Virus record (IMG/VR): IMGVR_UViG_3300009551_000077
Coordinates: 1-40,484 of that record
DNA: 40,484 nucleotides
From: a virus
Strand: one strand, 5' to 3'
The notes beneath the pieces are model-generated. The model had not been told where the DNA came from. It was given only the letters and a program-made list of their open reading frames with translations, and searched no databases. The translations under genes and the position numbers were made by a program. Positions 8,312-16,421 of the stretch are shown here, one piece after another; the stretch's first letter is position 1; the number at the start of each line of letters is the position of its first letter.

Positions 8312-9718
8312 ATGGGCCTTCTTGATTCACTATCCGGTTATCTCCCTCAGGGCGGCTTGCTCGGCATGGGCGGGGCAGGAGGCTTTTCGTCTCCGGCCAA
8401 CAGCCTGCTTGCGCCGCTTGGCATTGATCAGGCGGCGATGCGAAACTATGAACTGAAGCGCGGCTTGCTCAATGCAGGTGTTGCGCTGCTGTCTCAGAAG
8501 CCGCAGGCGGTCCCGTTCACCTTCGGGCAGCAGCTCGGCACAGCGCTCGGTGGAGGCTTGCAAGGCGCGCAGGATGCGCAGGATAGCTACATCAACAACG
8601 CCATGACCGCGCAGCAGGTTGCTGGCATGGGCCAGCAGCGTCAGTTGACTCAGTTGCAGATTGAGCAGGCTCAACGCGATGCGGGCAACAAGGATGCTTT
8701 CGACAAGTTTGTCACCACACTTTCGCCCGAAGAACAGAACCTCGCGCGCGTGGACCCCACGGGCTATGCCGGGTACTATTTCGGCCTGAAGAAGCAGGCA
8801 GCGCAGGGTAAGATGGTTGGCGACATGATGCAGGGCTTGGGTGGCGCTGGCCCGCAAGCGCAAGCCGCTCCATCTCCGCAGATGGGACAGGCTCCCGCTG
8901 CGCCTCCAATGCAGCCCGGTGCCACAATGGCTCCTCCGCAGATGGGCGCTCAGCTCGGCATGCCTCAGCAGCAAGGCGCTCCGGTAAATCCCGGCTATGC
9001 AGGCCCCGACGCTAACTGGAACTCCATCCCCGTGCCTGACACCGTGATGCAGGCGGCGATTACAGCTGGCATGACCAACCCGGCTGATGGGGCCAAGCTC
9101 ATCATGGACTACAAGAAACAGCAGTCCGATCAGTCGCGCCAGGATTATTACCAGTCCCCGGCCTATCTGACCCAGAAAGGTGTTGCTGAAGGGCAGGCCA
9201 AGCGCACGCTCGACGCCCCCGCAACGATTGTGCAAACCCAGAACAAGATGATGGCTCTGGATGACATGAAGCGGTCGGTTAATGACGTGCTGAATGATCC
9301 GGGCCTTGATGGCATCGCTGGCCTTTATGGAAAGTTGCCAATTATTCCGGGAACCGCGCGCGCCAATGCGGCAGCAAAACTAGACGCGCTCAAGACCAAG
9401 ACGGCATTCAGCGCTCTGCAGGCCTTGCGTGAAGGCTCACCCACTGGTGGTGCACTAGGCCAGATTTCCGACAAGGAAGAAACGATGCTGCAAAACAGCA
9501 TTTCGTCTCTGGACAAGGCGCAAAGTCCGCAGCAGCTCCGCCAGAGCCTGAACCAAATCCTCGATTTCGTTGATCGACACCAAGCTTCGATCAAGGGCGA
9601 GTTCAAGGCGACCTATGGCACCGATGTGCCACCGTTGGACGTTCCGGCAAAGTCTCAAAATACTTCAAGCGCTCCTCCCAGCATTGATGATCTACTGAAG
9701 AAATACGGCGGTCGATAA
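8312..9718 (+). CDS. Ejection-type internal virion protein, medium (candidate)
   Basis: 468 aa. The N-terminus is glycine/leucine-rich (LLDSLSGYLPQGGLLGMGGAGGF), followed by a Gln-rich helix (QQVAGMGQQRQLTQLQIEQAQRD, residues about 100-130), a Pro/Gln/Met-rich linker (about 180-235) and a helical C-terminus. Start ATG 8312 follows a GAGGTG ribosome site. The stop overlaps the next start as TAATG. Composition and position fit a podovirus DNA-ejection protein, but no family signature is decisive. Confidence 0.6.
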   Translation: MGLLDSLSGYLPQGGLLGMGGAGGFSSPANSLLAPLGIDQAAMRNYELKRGLLNAGVALLSQKPQAVPFTFGQQLGTALGGGLQGAQDAQDSYINNAMTAQQVAGMGQQRQLTQLQIEQAQRDAGNKDAFDKFVTTLSPEEQNLARVDPTGYAGYYFGLKKQAAQGKMVGDMMQGLGGAGPQAQAAPSPQMGQAPAAPPMQPGATMAPPQMGAQLGMPQQQGAPVNPGYAGPDANWNSIPVPDTVMQAAITAGMTNPADGAKLIMDYKKQQSDQSRQDYYQSPAYLTQKGVAEGQAKRTLDAPATIVQTQNKMMALDDMKRSVNDVLNDPGLDGIAGLYGKLPIIPGTARANAAAKLDALKTKTAFSALQALREGSPTGGALGQISDKEETMLQNSISSLDKAQSPQQLRQSLNQILDFVDRHQASIKGEFKATYGTDVPPLDVPAKSQNTSSAPPSIDDLLKKYGGR

Positions 9719-11679
9719 TGGCTGATCTGGCGACAATCGAACAAGCTCTCAGGAATGCAGATGCGGCGGGGGATGCCCAAGCCGCGACAGCACTTGCTGG
9801 CGAGTACAATCGCGTCAAGGCCAGCAGTCCAGCGGCTGGGCTTCCGCCAATGTATGACGACGCCACGAAGAAATTCATGGCCTCGCAATATGGTATGGGC
9901 GACAAGCTCACAACGGCGCTTGGCTTGGGCGACGTAGGCCAGAAGCTCCAATCGGGCGCAATGGGCTTGCTTCAGGGCGGCTTGATTGATCCTGTCATGG
10001 GTCGCGGCTTGCACATTGGCGACCGCTACAACGAAGATCTAGGCGTTCACCGTGACGTTGCTAATCAGTATGCGCAGGCCAATCCTGTTAAGTCAGCCAT
10101 TGGTACAGCTGCCGGCACTGTTCTGGCGCTTCCAATGCTGCCCACTGTAGGCAGCGGCGTGACTGGCGCTATGGCTTCTGGCGCTGGGTACGGTGCGCTG
10201 TCCGGGGCTTTCAGTGATGCTGATACCTTACAGGGTAGGGCGGTCAACACTCTCGTAGACGGCGGCATCGGCGGCCTTCTCGGCCTCGGGTTGGGCGCTG
10301 GCGTAAAGTATGGCCCACGCGCTGTGAAGGCCTTGGGCGCTCCGATCATGGCCCGTATTAATCCAGAAGGCGTGGCAAATAGCGTTCTGGCCAATGCTGC
10401 GGACAAAGCAGGCCAGTCGGCTTCTGATCTTCAAAACGCGGTTACGCAAGCTGCTGCTGAAGGGCAGCCTATGTTCACCACGGCAGATGCGCTTGGCTCG
10501 ACAGGCCAAAGCCTGCTGTCCACTGTGGCTCGCTCACCCAATGACATGCAGGCCGTAATTGCCGACAAAATGCTGGGCCGACAAGTCGATCAGTCGGGGC
10601 GCGTCGGTGGCTTTGTCAAAGACGCGTTGAATGCCAACCAGACCGCAGATCAAGCTGTTACCAGCCTCACCAACATGCGCGGGCGTGTCGCAAATGTGAA
10701 CTATGACATGGCGCGCAATGCAGGTGGTCCGGTCGATCTGTCTGACACGATCAACACCATCGACAGCTTGGTAGGCCCGCAGGCAAAATATAACGTAGGC
10801 ATCAACCCGGATTCCACCGAAGGCGCACTGTTGAATATCCGCGCGCGGCTTGCCACTGGTGGTGCCAAAGGACAGACTTCCCGCACTGATTTCCAGGATG
10901 TCCTGCGCCAGAAAAGCGATCTGAAGGATACGATTGACGCCTTGTACCGCGCTGGCAAGAACAACCAAGCCAATGCGCTGAAGGCGGTCTATGACAAGCT
11001 TGACTCCGCCTTAGAGGCCGCTTCGCCAGCTTACCGCGCAGCTAATGACACGTTTGCCAAGATGTCGCGCCCGATTGATGCTGTGCCGGCTGGTTCTGAA
11101 GCTGCTCGCCCTAGCGCTAGGGCCGCCGACACGATTGATGCATTTAACCAGCTGGATCCGCATTCGCAAAGTGCATTCAAGGTCGGATATGCCGATCCGT
11201 TGTTGGGCCGCATCGAGAACGCTCCCTATTCTGCAAACGTCGCACGCCCCTTGCTTGGGCAGAAGAATACTGCGGAATTTGGCGCAATGGCGAAAGATCC
11301 CGCGCTGCTCAATCGGCAGCTGACCCGTGAAAACACCATGAACGCTACAATGCAACGTGCCTTGGGTGGTTCAAAGACTGCTGACAATATCTTGAACGAA
11401 GCTGAGTTGTCGAACGTCTCGCCGGGTGAGCTGTTCAAGGCCATGCGGGGCGGCGTGACGGGTTTGCTGGGTTTGGCGCTGTCAAAAGGTGCTGATACCT
11501 TGACTGGTCGTACCCCTCAGGTCCGCGCCTTGTTGGGCGAACGTCTTCTGAGCAATGACCCCGCTTCCTATCTGACCAAGCTTCAGGCCCAACGTCTCGC
11601 GGGCTTGGCGCGTCAGAAGCTCGCTCTGAAGGCTATTGGCCCGATCAGTGGCCTACTAGGCGGAAACTACTTACACTAA
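9718..11679 (+). CDS. Ejection-type internal virion protein, large, with glycine-zipper membrane region (candidate)
   Basis: 653 aa. Residues about 120-210 contain successive glycine-zipper hydrophobic segments (SAIGTAAGTVLALPMLPTVG, GAMASGAGYGALSGAF, GGIGGLLGLGLGAG) suited to a membrane-spanning channel. The remainder is helical and Ala/Asp-rich, and a further hydrophobic patch lies near the C-terminus (GVTGLLGLALSKGADTL). No lytic motif is visible. As the largest of three adjacent ejection-like genes it may line the trans-envelope conduit for DNA entry. Translation is coupled through TAATG at 9716-9720. The 3' end overlaps the stop of a convergent minus-strand gene. Confidence 0.6.
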   Translation: MADLATIEQALRNADAAGDAQAATALAGEYNRVKASSPAAGLPPMYDDATKKFMASQYGMGDKLTTALGLGDVGQKLQSGAMGLLQGGLIDPVMGRGLHIGDRYNEDLGVHRDVANQYAQANPVKSAIGTAAGTVLALPMLPTVGSGVTGAMASGAGYGALSGAFSDADTLQGRAVNTLVDGGIGGLLGLGLGAGVKYGPRAVKALGAPIMARINPEGVANSVLANAADKAGQSASDLQNAVTQAAAEGQPMFTTADALGSTGQSLLSTVARSPNDMQAVIADKMLGRQVDQSGRVGGFVKDALNANQTADQAVTSLTNMRGRVANVNYDMARNAGGPVDLSDTINTIDSLVGPQAKYNVGINPDSTEGALLNIRARLATGGAKGQTSRTDFQDVLRQKSDLKDTIDALYRAGKNNQANALKAVYDKLDSALEAASPAYRAANDTFAKMSRPIDAVPAGSEAARPSARAADTIDAFNQLDPHSQSAFKVGYADPLLGRIENAPYSANVARPLLGQKNTAEFGAMAKDPALLNRQLTRENTMNATMQRALGGSKTADNILNEAELSNVSPGELFKAMRGGVTGLLGLALSKGADTLTGRTPQVRALLGERLLSNDPASYLTKLQAQRLAGLARQKLALKAIGPISGLLGGNYLH

Positions 11680-11822
11680 TTGACATGAAGCCAATGTGCG
11701 AGGGGCCAGAACACATACTGGCTCACGAAATACACCATCAACCCCGCAGCTAAAGCCGTGATGAGCCGTCTCACCCAATTGGGCTGAAAGAACGGTTCGC
11801 GGGGTCTGTGGTCAATTTCCAT
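11676..11822 (-). CDS. Small single-pass membrane protein on the antisense strand (moron-like)
   Basis: 48 aa reading leftward inside an otherwise plus-strand late operon. A charged N-terminus (MEIDHRPREPFFQPNWVRR) is followed by one hydrophobic helix (LITALAAGLMVYFVSQYVFW, about 20 residues) and a short PLAHWLHVN tail. The positive RR pair before the helix predicts a cytoplasmic N-terminus. A GAGG ribosome site lies about 5 nt before the ATG. It fills the only gap between the ejection genes and the fibre gene, and no competing plus-strand reading exceeds 22 codons. Its stop overlaps the TAA of the convergent ejection gene. Function unknown. Orientation suggests prophage-stage expression, for example exclusion or surface modification. 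Confidence 0.55.
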   Translation of the reverse strand: MEIDHRPREPFFQPNWVRRLITALAAGLMVYFVSQYVFWPLAHWLHVN

Positions 11823-11850
11823 CCAATCCTCAATCTCAAAGGTCTAAGCC

Positions 11851-13134
11851 ATGCCCCCAGATTTCGGGAACGCGACCGTATTCTCTCAAACCGACTCCAG
11901 CAATACGACCGCCACAGATCCAGGCTTTCCTGACGGGCTTGCTGGTTCCCGCGCAAAAACTGCCATGCGAGCCTTGCAGGGTGCAGCCAAGCGCTTTCGT
12001 GACCATCGGTCTTATACTGTAACCTCCGCTGGTACTTCAAGCGTCCAGACGCTGACCTACTCGGTTACGCCTGATCTCCAGACCAATGACATATTCTGCT
12101 TCATTGCTGGCTTCGCTTGTCCGGGCGCTCATACGCTGAACGTCAATGCTATCGGCGCAAAATCTGTCAAGAAAATGGTGTCGGGTGCTTCGGCAGACCC
12201 CGCTTCGGGCGATTGGGCGTCTGGCGACCACCTAATGTGTCGATATGATGGCACCAATATTGTGGTGCTTCAGGTCGGCGCGATCACTGCCGGTGCCACG
12301 GTCGGTTCCTCCACCATCAATATGACCTCCAAGGCCATCAATGAGGCCAAGGGCGCATCGGTGGCATCGGCTTCCACGGCTGACATCTGGACGCCGGCTG
12401 ATGGTAATTTCGTCCACATCACCGGTACCACGACCATCACCAGCCTTGGCACAGCACCACAGGCCGGCGCTGAACGCACGGTGGTTTTCGATGGTGCGCT
12501 GACGCTCACCTATAACGCAACAACCCTGATCCTGCCCAGCGCTGCCAACATCACCACGGCTGCCGGCGACACGATGGTTGTCCGGGCTGATACGACTGCC
12601 AATATGAAAGTCATCAGCTACACCAAGGCAGATGGCACATCGATTGTTGGCGCGGGCCCGGCCAAATCGCTCACGAATGCCACCACGTCCGGCACTACTG
12701 TCGATGTGACGCTTTCCGGCACTCCGAGCCGCATCATCGTGGCGCTCAACGGCGTGTCCGGGTCCAGCACGGGTGATCTATTCATCAGGCTTGGCACTGG
12801 TGGTGGCATCATATCCACGGGCTATGCCTCGTCGGCCCAGAGAACCACGACTGCCGCCACAACTGGTGTGGCTACCGTCACTACGGGCTTCCAGCTTACC
12901 AACGTTACGGTGGCTGCTGGCCTCTACTCCGGAACGATTATACTCCAGCACATCGGGGGAAACGTCTGGACTCAATCTGGTACGATTGGCTATCCGGCAG
13001 GCTCCATTGCTACCGTCGAGTTCCATCCGTCGTTCGGCAACGTCTCTCTCGGCGCTCAGGTCACGACCGTCCGCCTTGCCATCGGCTCAGGCAACTTCGA
13101 CGCAGGCTCGTTCTCAGTCACATGGGATCAGTAA
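11851..13134 (+). CDS. Tail fibre / receptor-binding protein
   Basis: 427 aa, beta-rich and dominated by Thr, Ser, Gly, Ala and Val. The N-terminus (FGNATVFSQTDSSNTTATDPGFPDGLAGSRAKTAMRALQGAAKRF) is the type of virion-attachment segment seen in short fibres. The rest consists of repeated strands (TITSLGTAP, AERTVVFDGALTLTYN, TVDVTLSGTPSRIIVALNGVSG, VATVTTGFQLTNVTV) that can build a trimeric beta fold. The position after ejection genes and before lysis genes is classic for a fibre. No enzymatic motif and no reverse transcriptase or variable repeat were seen. Confidence 0.7.
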   Translation: MPPDFGNATVFSQTDSSNTTATDPGFPDGLAGSRAKTAMRALQGAAKRFRDHRSYTVTSAGTSSVQTLTYSVTPDLQTNDIFCFIAGFACPGAHTLNVNAIGAKSVKKMVSGASADPASGDWASGDHLMCRYDGTNIVVLQVGAITAGATVGSSTINMTSKAINEAKGASVASASTADIWTPADGNFVHITGTTTITSLGTAPQAGAERTVVFDGALTLTYNATTLILPSAANITTAAGDTMVVRADTTANMKVISYTKADGTSIVGAGPAKSLTNATTSGTTVDVTLSGTPSRIIVALNGVSGSSTGDLFIRLGTGGGIISTGYASSAQRTTTAATTGVATVTTGFQLTNVTVAAGLYSGTIILQHIGGNVWTQSGTIGYPAGSIATVEFHPSFGNVSLGAQVTTVRLAIGSGNFDAGSFSVTWDQ

Positions 13135-13137
13135 GCC

Positions 13138-13398
13138 ATGAGCAACACTCCTGCTTGGACTGATCTCATTCAAGCCCTTTGGCCCATCTTTGCCGTGATG
13201 GCTGGCTGGATAGCTTGGACAATCTGGTGGGCCGCTACGGCTCAGTCAGACATTAGCGCCCTCAAGGAATCGGCAAAGAACACCGCCAATCATTCCGGCG
13301 AAATCATGCTCATCAAACAGACACTCGAGAACCTGACCGAGAAGGTCGGGGAACTGATTGATGAGCTTCGTTCCCCTCGTAACCGTCCCCGCAAATAG
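13138..13398 (+). CDS. Small membrane protein with coiled coil, holin candidate
   Basis: 86 aa. One Trp-rich membrane segment near residues 12-34 (ALWPIFAVMAGWIAWTIWWAA) is followed by a charged heptad-like helix (DISALKESAKNTANHSGEIMLIKQTLENLTEKVGELIDEL) and a basic tail. This build is common in phage lysis cassettes, either as a one-TM holin or an accessory. It is placed between the fibre and the endolysin, with only 3 nt after the fibre stop. Which of the membrane proteins here is the holin cannot be settled from sequence. Confidence 0.65.
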   Translation: MSNTPAWTDLIQALWPIFAVMAGWIAWTIWWAATAQSDISALKESAKNTANHSGEIMLIKQTLENLTEKVGELIDELRSPRNRPRK

Positions 13399-13408
13399 GA
13401 GCTACCAC

Positions 13409-13717
13409 ATGAAGGCTATTCACTGGCTTCTGCCAGCCCTTGTGCTTGCGTTTGTCTCACCTGCACATGCCGATTTCGTTCCGAAAGTGGGGCAGATGTT
13501 CTGCGCCTCCGATGAGGAAATGAACTCGTTTCTGAACACCAATGCCATGCGTAAGGCCTTCGAGGCCACTTCCGGTTCTGAAGGGCAGAACCTTGGCGAG
13601 CTTTGGATCAATCTCGACACGCATCTGTGGCTGATGGTCCAGCGTATCACGGCTGAGAAAATCTCATGCGTGGTGGTTGGCGGGACCCAGTACACATCGA
13701 CGGGGCTTGCCATCTGA
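13409..13717 (+). CDS. Exported protein with signal peptide, lysis-region
   Basis: 102 aa. A clear Sec signal (MKAIHWLLPALVLAFVSPAHA, likely cleavage after AHA at residue 21) is followed by a soluble domain of about 80 aa with two cysteines (MFCAS, ISCVVV) that could form a disulfide in the periplasm. I chose ATG 13409 because AGGAG lies 8 nt upstream and the signal begins there; in-frame starts further up lie inside the preceding gene. The stop overlaps the endolysin start (TGATG). No lipobox, so it is not a typical outer-membrane spanin. Function unknown. Confidence 0.7.
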   Translation: MKAIHWLLPALVLAFVSPAHADFVPKVGQMFCASDEEMNSFLNTNAMRKAFEATSGSEGQNLGELWINLDTHLWLMVQRITAEKISCVVVGGTQYTSTGLAI

Positions 13718-14562
13718 TGCTCTGGCCTCTCCAATCTCAATGCGATGCCTTCTATGGCAACCCGCGCGGCTCCAACGGGCAGGCTTCCACGCTCTGGAAG
13801 CTTCGCAACCTCACCACGGTCAAAGCCCCCTTTGTGATGCGCTACGCGGGCCAGCCCATCAAGGGCGTTACCATCCATCGCAAATGCGCTGCCAGCCTTG
13901 CGCGCGTGTTCCAGGCGATCTGGATTGCATCCGGCAAGTCTCAGGCGGTCATTGACAAGTGGGGCGTCTCGACCTTCGGCGGCTCGTTCAACTTCCGCCC
14001 GATGCGCGGTTCCACGCACCTGTCCATGCACAGCTACGGCTGTGCCATCGACCTCGACCCAACCCATCACCAGATGACACATGGCTCGGCGCTGTTCGAC
14101 CCCCGCGTCATCAAGGCCTTTGCGGACGAAGGCTGGGTGAACCTCCCCAACGACCGCATGCACTTTCAGGCAGCCCGGCTTTCGGGCGCGCCTGTTTCAC
14201 TGACTGCCAAACCTCAACCCATCATCGGAGAACCTGCAATGGCTACTGCCACCAACAAAGTTGTGAACGTCAACACCCTGAATATCGGCTCTATCGGCGC
14301 AATCGCCGCGGCTCTGGGCTACATCCTGCCGAAAGCCGTTGAACTCTACGGAACCAACGGCCTCGTCGCTGCTGGCGTCCTTGTCGTCGGCTGCCTCATC
14401 CAGTTCTTCATGCCCCCGGCGACCGCCAAGGCCATAGAAAACGCTGTGATTGCGGCTATCCCGGTCGCTGAAGCTCTTGCGCCGGCCTACAAGGCTGATC
14501 TCGAAGCTGCAAAGACTGGCCTGCAGACGGCTGAAACCGTCGTCATTCCCCCGAGCGCCTAA
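13717..14562 (+). CDS. M15-type peptidase endolysin fused to a two-helix membrane domain
   Basis: 281 aa. Residues 1-165 are a zinc peptidase of the VanY/M15 group: SMHSYGCAIDLD (103-114) supplies the S-x-H-x(2)-G-x-A-x-D motif with zinc ligands H105 and D112, and the third histidine is in DRMHFQ (H149). This cleaves peptide stems of peptidoglycan. Residues 175-281 are unlike an endolysin: a short polar lead, hydrophobic helices at about 190-208 (NIGSIGAIAAALGYILPKA) and 216-233 (GLVAAGVLVVGCLIQFFM), then an Ala-rich amphipathic tail. Residue 175 is a Met with its own GGAG site, so the membrane part may also be made alone (see 14239-14562). ATG 13717 overlaps the previous stop. Confidence 0.8.
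   Translation: MLWPLQSQCDAFYGNPRGSNGQASTLWKLRNLTTVKAPFVMRYAGQPIKGVTIHRKCAASLARVFQAIWIASGKSQAVIDKWGVSTFGGSFNFRPMRGSTHLSMHSYGCAIDLDPTHHQMTHGSALFDPRVIKAFADEGWVNLPNDRMHFQAARLSGAPVSLTAKPQPIIGEPAMATATNKVVNVNTLNIGSIGAIAAALGYILPKAVELYGTNGLVAAGVLVVGCLIQFFMPPATAKAIENAVIAAIPVAEALAPAYKADLEAAKTGLQTAETVVIPPSA
14239..14562 (+). CDS. Nested in-frame holin-like protein (internal start of the endolysin gene)
   Basis: An internal ATG at 14239, in the same frame as the endolysin, is preceded by GGAG (14227-14230) with 8 nt spacing. It would give a 107-aa protein (MATATNKVVNVNTLNIGSIG...) with two membrane helices and a helical C-terminus, the usual architecture of a class II holin or a membrane anchor. The upstream peptidase ends about 10 residues before this Met. 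Either the gene makes two products, or the lysin is membrane-tethered by a fused anchor. Dual translation is inferred from the ribosome site only. Confidence 0.5.
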   Translation: MATATNKVVNVNTLNIGSIGAIAAALGYILPKAVELYGTNGLVAAGVLVVGCLIQFFMPPATAKAIENAVIAAIPVAEALAPAYKADLEAAKTGLQTAETVVIPPSA

Positions 14563-14564
14563 CC

Positions 14565-14831
14565 ATGAGCGCCGGCATTGGGGCAATCATCATCGTTCTG
14601 GTGGTGGTTGCCCTTGGCATCGTGCTGTACCGCATGACCACGCCCAGCTTTGTGGTTGGGCTGGTTGCGGCTGCATTCAAGGCTGTTATTCCCGCTCTGC
14701 TCAAGTCGTCGCCACATTCGAAAGAGTATTGGGACACCTTGCACGAGCGCGACATGGCAACCAGCCGTACCGCGCGCCAAAACCTTGATGACAAGCTGAA
14801 GGAAATCGAAGCGAAAGAGCGCTCTCGGTGA
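14565..14831 (+). CDS. Small inner-membrane protein, spanin or holin candidate
   Basis: 88 aa. N-terminal membrane helix (IGAIIIVLVVVALGIVLY, residues about 5-22), a second weakly hydrophobic stretch (FVVGLVAAAFKAVIPALL, 29-46), then a charged helix to the C-terminus (EYWDTLHERDMATSRTARQNLDDKLKEIEAKERSR). An N-terminal anchor with a charged periplasmic helix fits an i-spanin; two helices would fit a holin. It begins 2 nt after the endolysin stop. No overlapping o-spanin lipoprotein was found. Confidence 0.6.
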   Translation: MSAGIGAIIIVLVVVALGIVLYRMTTPSFVVGLVAAAFKAVIPALLKSSPHSKEYWDTLHERDMATSRTARQNLDDKLKEIEAKERSR

Positions 14832-15004
14832 CCACAGCGCCAGCATCCGAACTCGACAGCGCCATGCTGACCGACATTGAGGCTCTCGTGCGCAAGTTCA
14901 TAGACTTCCATGAGAGCTACGGTGCTGACAATGCCGAGGGCGTGATTGCTGGCCTGATTAACCTGTGCGCCCAGCTAGAGGGCAAAGGCGAGACGGTTCA
15001 GTGA
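14828..15004 (+). CDS. Small acidic protein, function unknown
   Basis: 58 aa from a GTG start that overlaps the preceding stop as GTGA; the stop overlaps the next GTG in the same way. The sequence is largely helical (SAMLTDIEALVRKFIDFHESYGADNAEGVIAGLINLCAQLEGKGE). The chain of GTGA overlaps and the lack of any other open frame here support it as real. No family recognised. Confidence 0.65.
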   Translation: MTTAPASELDSAMLTDIEALVRKFIDFHESYGADNAEGVIAGLINLCAQLEGKGETVQ

Positions 15005-15252
15005 AGCGGAAACGCAAGATCAAGATCGTCCTGAAGCCTCTCACCCAGGCGTGGGGATACGCCTACGACAAGGACCGCGAGATCGAACTCGACAACCGCA
15101 TGGACGACAGAACCATGCTGTCCACGGCCTCGCATGAAGTCCTGCACATCATTTTCCCATGGCTTGAAGAATTTGCCGTTGATGAAGCTGGCGAGGAAAT
15201 CGCTGACGTTCTTCACCGGCTTGGCTTCCGGCGCGAACCCGACGAGGAATAA
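15001..15252 (+). CDS. Mini zinc-metalloprotease-like protein (HExxH)
   Basis: 83 aa from GTG 15001, overlapping the previous stop as GTGA. An in-frame ATG at 14965 lies inside the previous gene and is less likely. A basic start (VKRKRKIKIVLKPL) is followed by a strand and then SHEVLH at residues 44-49, an HExxH zinc-binding helix. Acidic residues downstream (LEEFAVDEAGEEIADVL) could give the third ligand. Its size and layout resemble minimal SprT/gluzincin-like domains. The next gene begins at the last base of its stop (TAATG). Protease activity is inferred from the motif alone. Confidence 0.6.
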   Translation: MKRKRKIKIVLKPLTQAWGYAYDKDREIELDNRMDDRTMLSTASHEVLHIIFPWLEEFAVDEAGEEIADVLHRLGFRREPDEE

Positions 15253-16421
15253 TGACAGTCATTGACGAGTCACTGAAGCAATGGGCCACGCCACGCCAAG
15301 CCGAAATCGTGGATGCCGTGAACCGGGAAGGCTCCCAGCGTCAGGCTGCTGTCGCTCTGGGCGTCCACCCCAGCAACGTTGACCACGCTCTGGCGGCGCT
15401 CCGGCGCAAGGCTGCCATAGCTGGCTATGCTCCAGAGAACGACATGACGAAGCCTGTTCCTTCTCCCTACGTCGTCAAGGGCACAAGCACCCTCTATGAC
15501 AAGGAAGGCAACCAGGCCCTGCAATGGGTCAAAACCAGCCTCGACAAGGAACGGTTCGAGGAGGTTCTGAAGGAATATATCTCGTGGCTGACACAAGACG
15601 CCCGCGGCGTTGCCAAGGTCACGCCACAGCCCAAATTCAGCGATACCGACACGCTGGCCGTCTATGGCATTGGTGATCCCCATCTGGGCATGCACTCATG
15701 GGGGAAGGAAACCGGGGCGGATTTTGACCTTGCTGAAGCCGAACGCCTCAACTGTGCTGCCTTTGACCGCCTCCTGACCTCAGCGCCAGCCAGCGAGACG
15801 GCCCTGATCTGTGAAGTTGGCGATCTGCTTCATGCCGACAACAACAGCAACCGAACGCCAGCCAGCGGCAATACCCTCGATGTGGACAGCCGGCACTCCA
15901 AGGTGATGATGGTTGCGGTTCGCATGATCCGGCACATGATCGGCAAAGCCCTCACCAAGCACCAAAAGGTGATCTTCTGGGGCATCAGCGGCAACCATGA
16001 TCCGCACTCATCCTTCGCGGTAAATCTCGTTCTGGCAGCCTTCTATGAGAACGAGCCGCGTGTTGAAATCAATCTCTCCCCCAGCCCTTACAAGATGCTG
16101 GTATTCGGCAAGGTGTTCATCGGATCCGTTCATGGCGATGGGGCAAAGATGGCAGACCTGCCCGGTGTATTCTCACGAGACTTCCGCAAGGAATGGGGCG
16201 AGACGATCTACAGCTATATCTATACAGGCCACATTCATCACGACAGCCGGAAAGAGTTCGGCGGATGCATTGTGGAAAGCCTCAGAACAATGGCGCCGGC
16301 CGATGCCTGGCATCATCGAGCAGGCTACAGGGCAGGGCGAGATATGAGGGTTGTGGTGCATCACCGCAATTTTGGCGAGATTGAACGGCATACTGCAAAC
16401 GTTGCGATGGTGAACCAGTGA
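15252..16421 (+). CDS. Metallophosphoesterase with N-terminal helix-turn-helix
   Basis: 389 aa. Residues about 12-58 form a helix-turn-helix (ATPRQAEIVDAVNREGSQRQAAVALGVHPSNVDHALAALRR). Residues from 135 are a calcineurin-like phosphoesterase with every metal-binding motif: GDPHLG (D142, H144), GDLLHAD (D191), GNHD (248-250), GSVHGD (H294) and GHIHH (H327, H329). The dimetal site cleaves phosphodiesters, so with the DNA-binding head a nuclease acting on DNA is plausible. It sits near the end of the late operon and overlaps the next gene by GTGA. Substrate unknown. Confidence 0.8.
   Translation: MTVIDESLKQWATPRQAEIVDAVNREGSQRQAAVALGVHPSNVDHALAALRRKAAIAGYAPENDMTKPVPSPYVVKGTSTLYDKEGNQALQWVKTSLDKERFEEVLKEYISWLTQDARGVAKVTPQPKFSDTDTLAVYGIGDPHLGMHSWGKETGADFDLAEAERLNCAAFDRLLTSAPASETALICEVGDLLHADNNSNRTPASGNTLDVDSRHSKVMMVAVRMIRHMIGKALTKHQKVIFWGISGNHDPHSSFAVNLVLAAFYENEPRVEINLSPSPYKMLVFGKVFIGSVHGDGAKMADLPGVFSRDFRKEWGETIYSYIYTGHIHHDSRKEFGGCIVESLRTMAPADAWHHRAGYRAGRDMRVVVHHRNFGEIERHTANVAMVNQ

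Noticed and set aside
11851-13134. Diversity-generating retroelement target in the fibre gene
   Set aside because: No reverse transcriptase and no template repeat were seen anywhere in the window.
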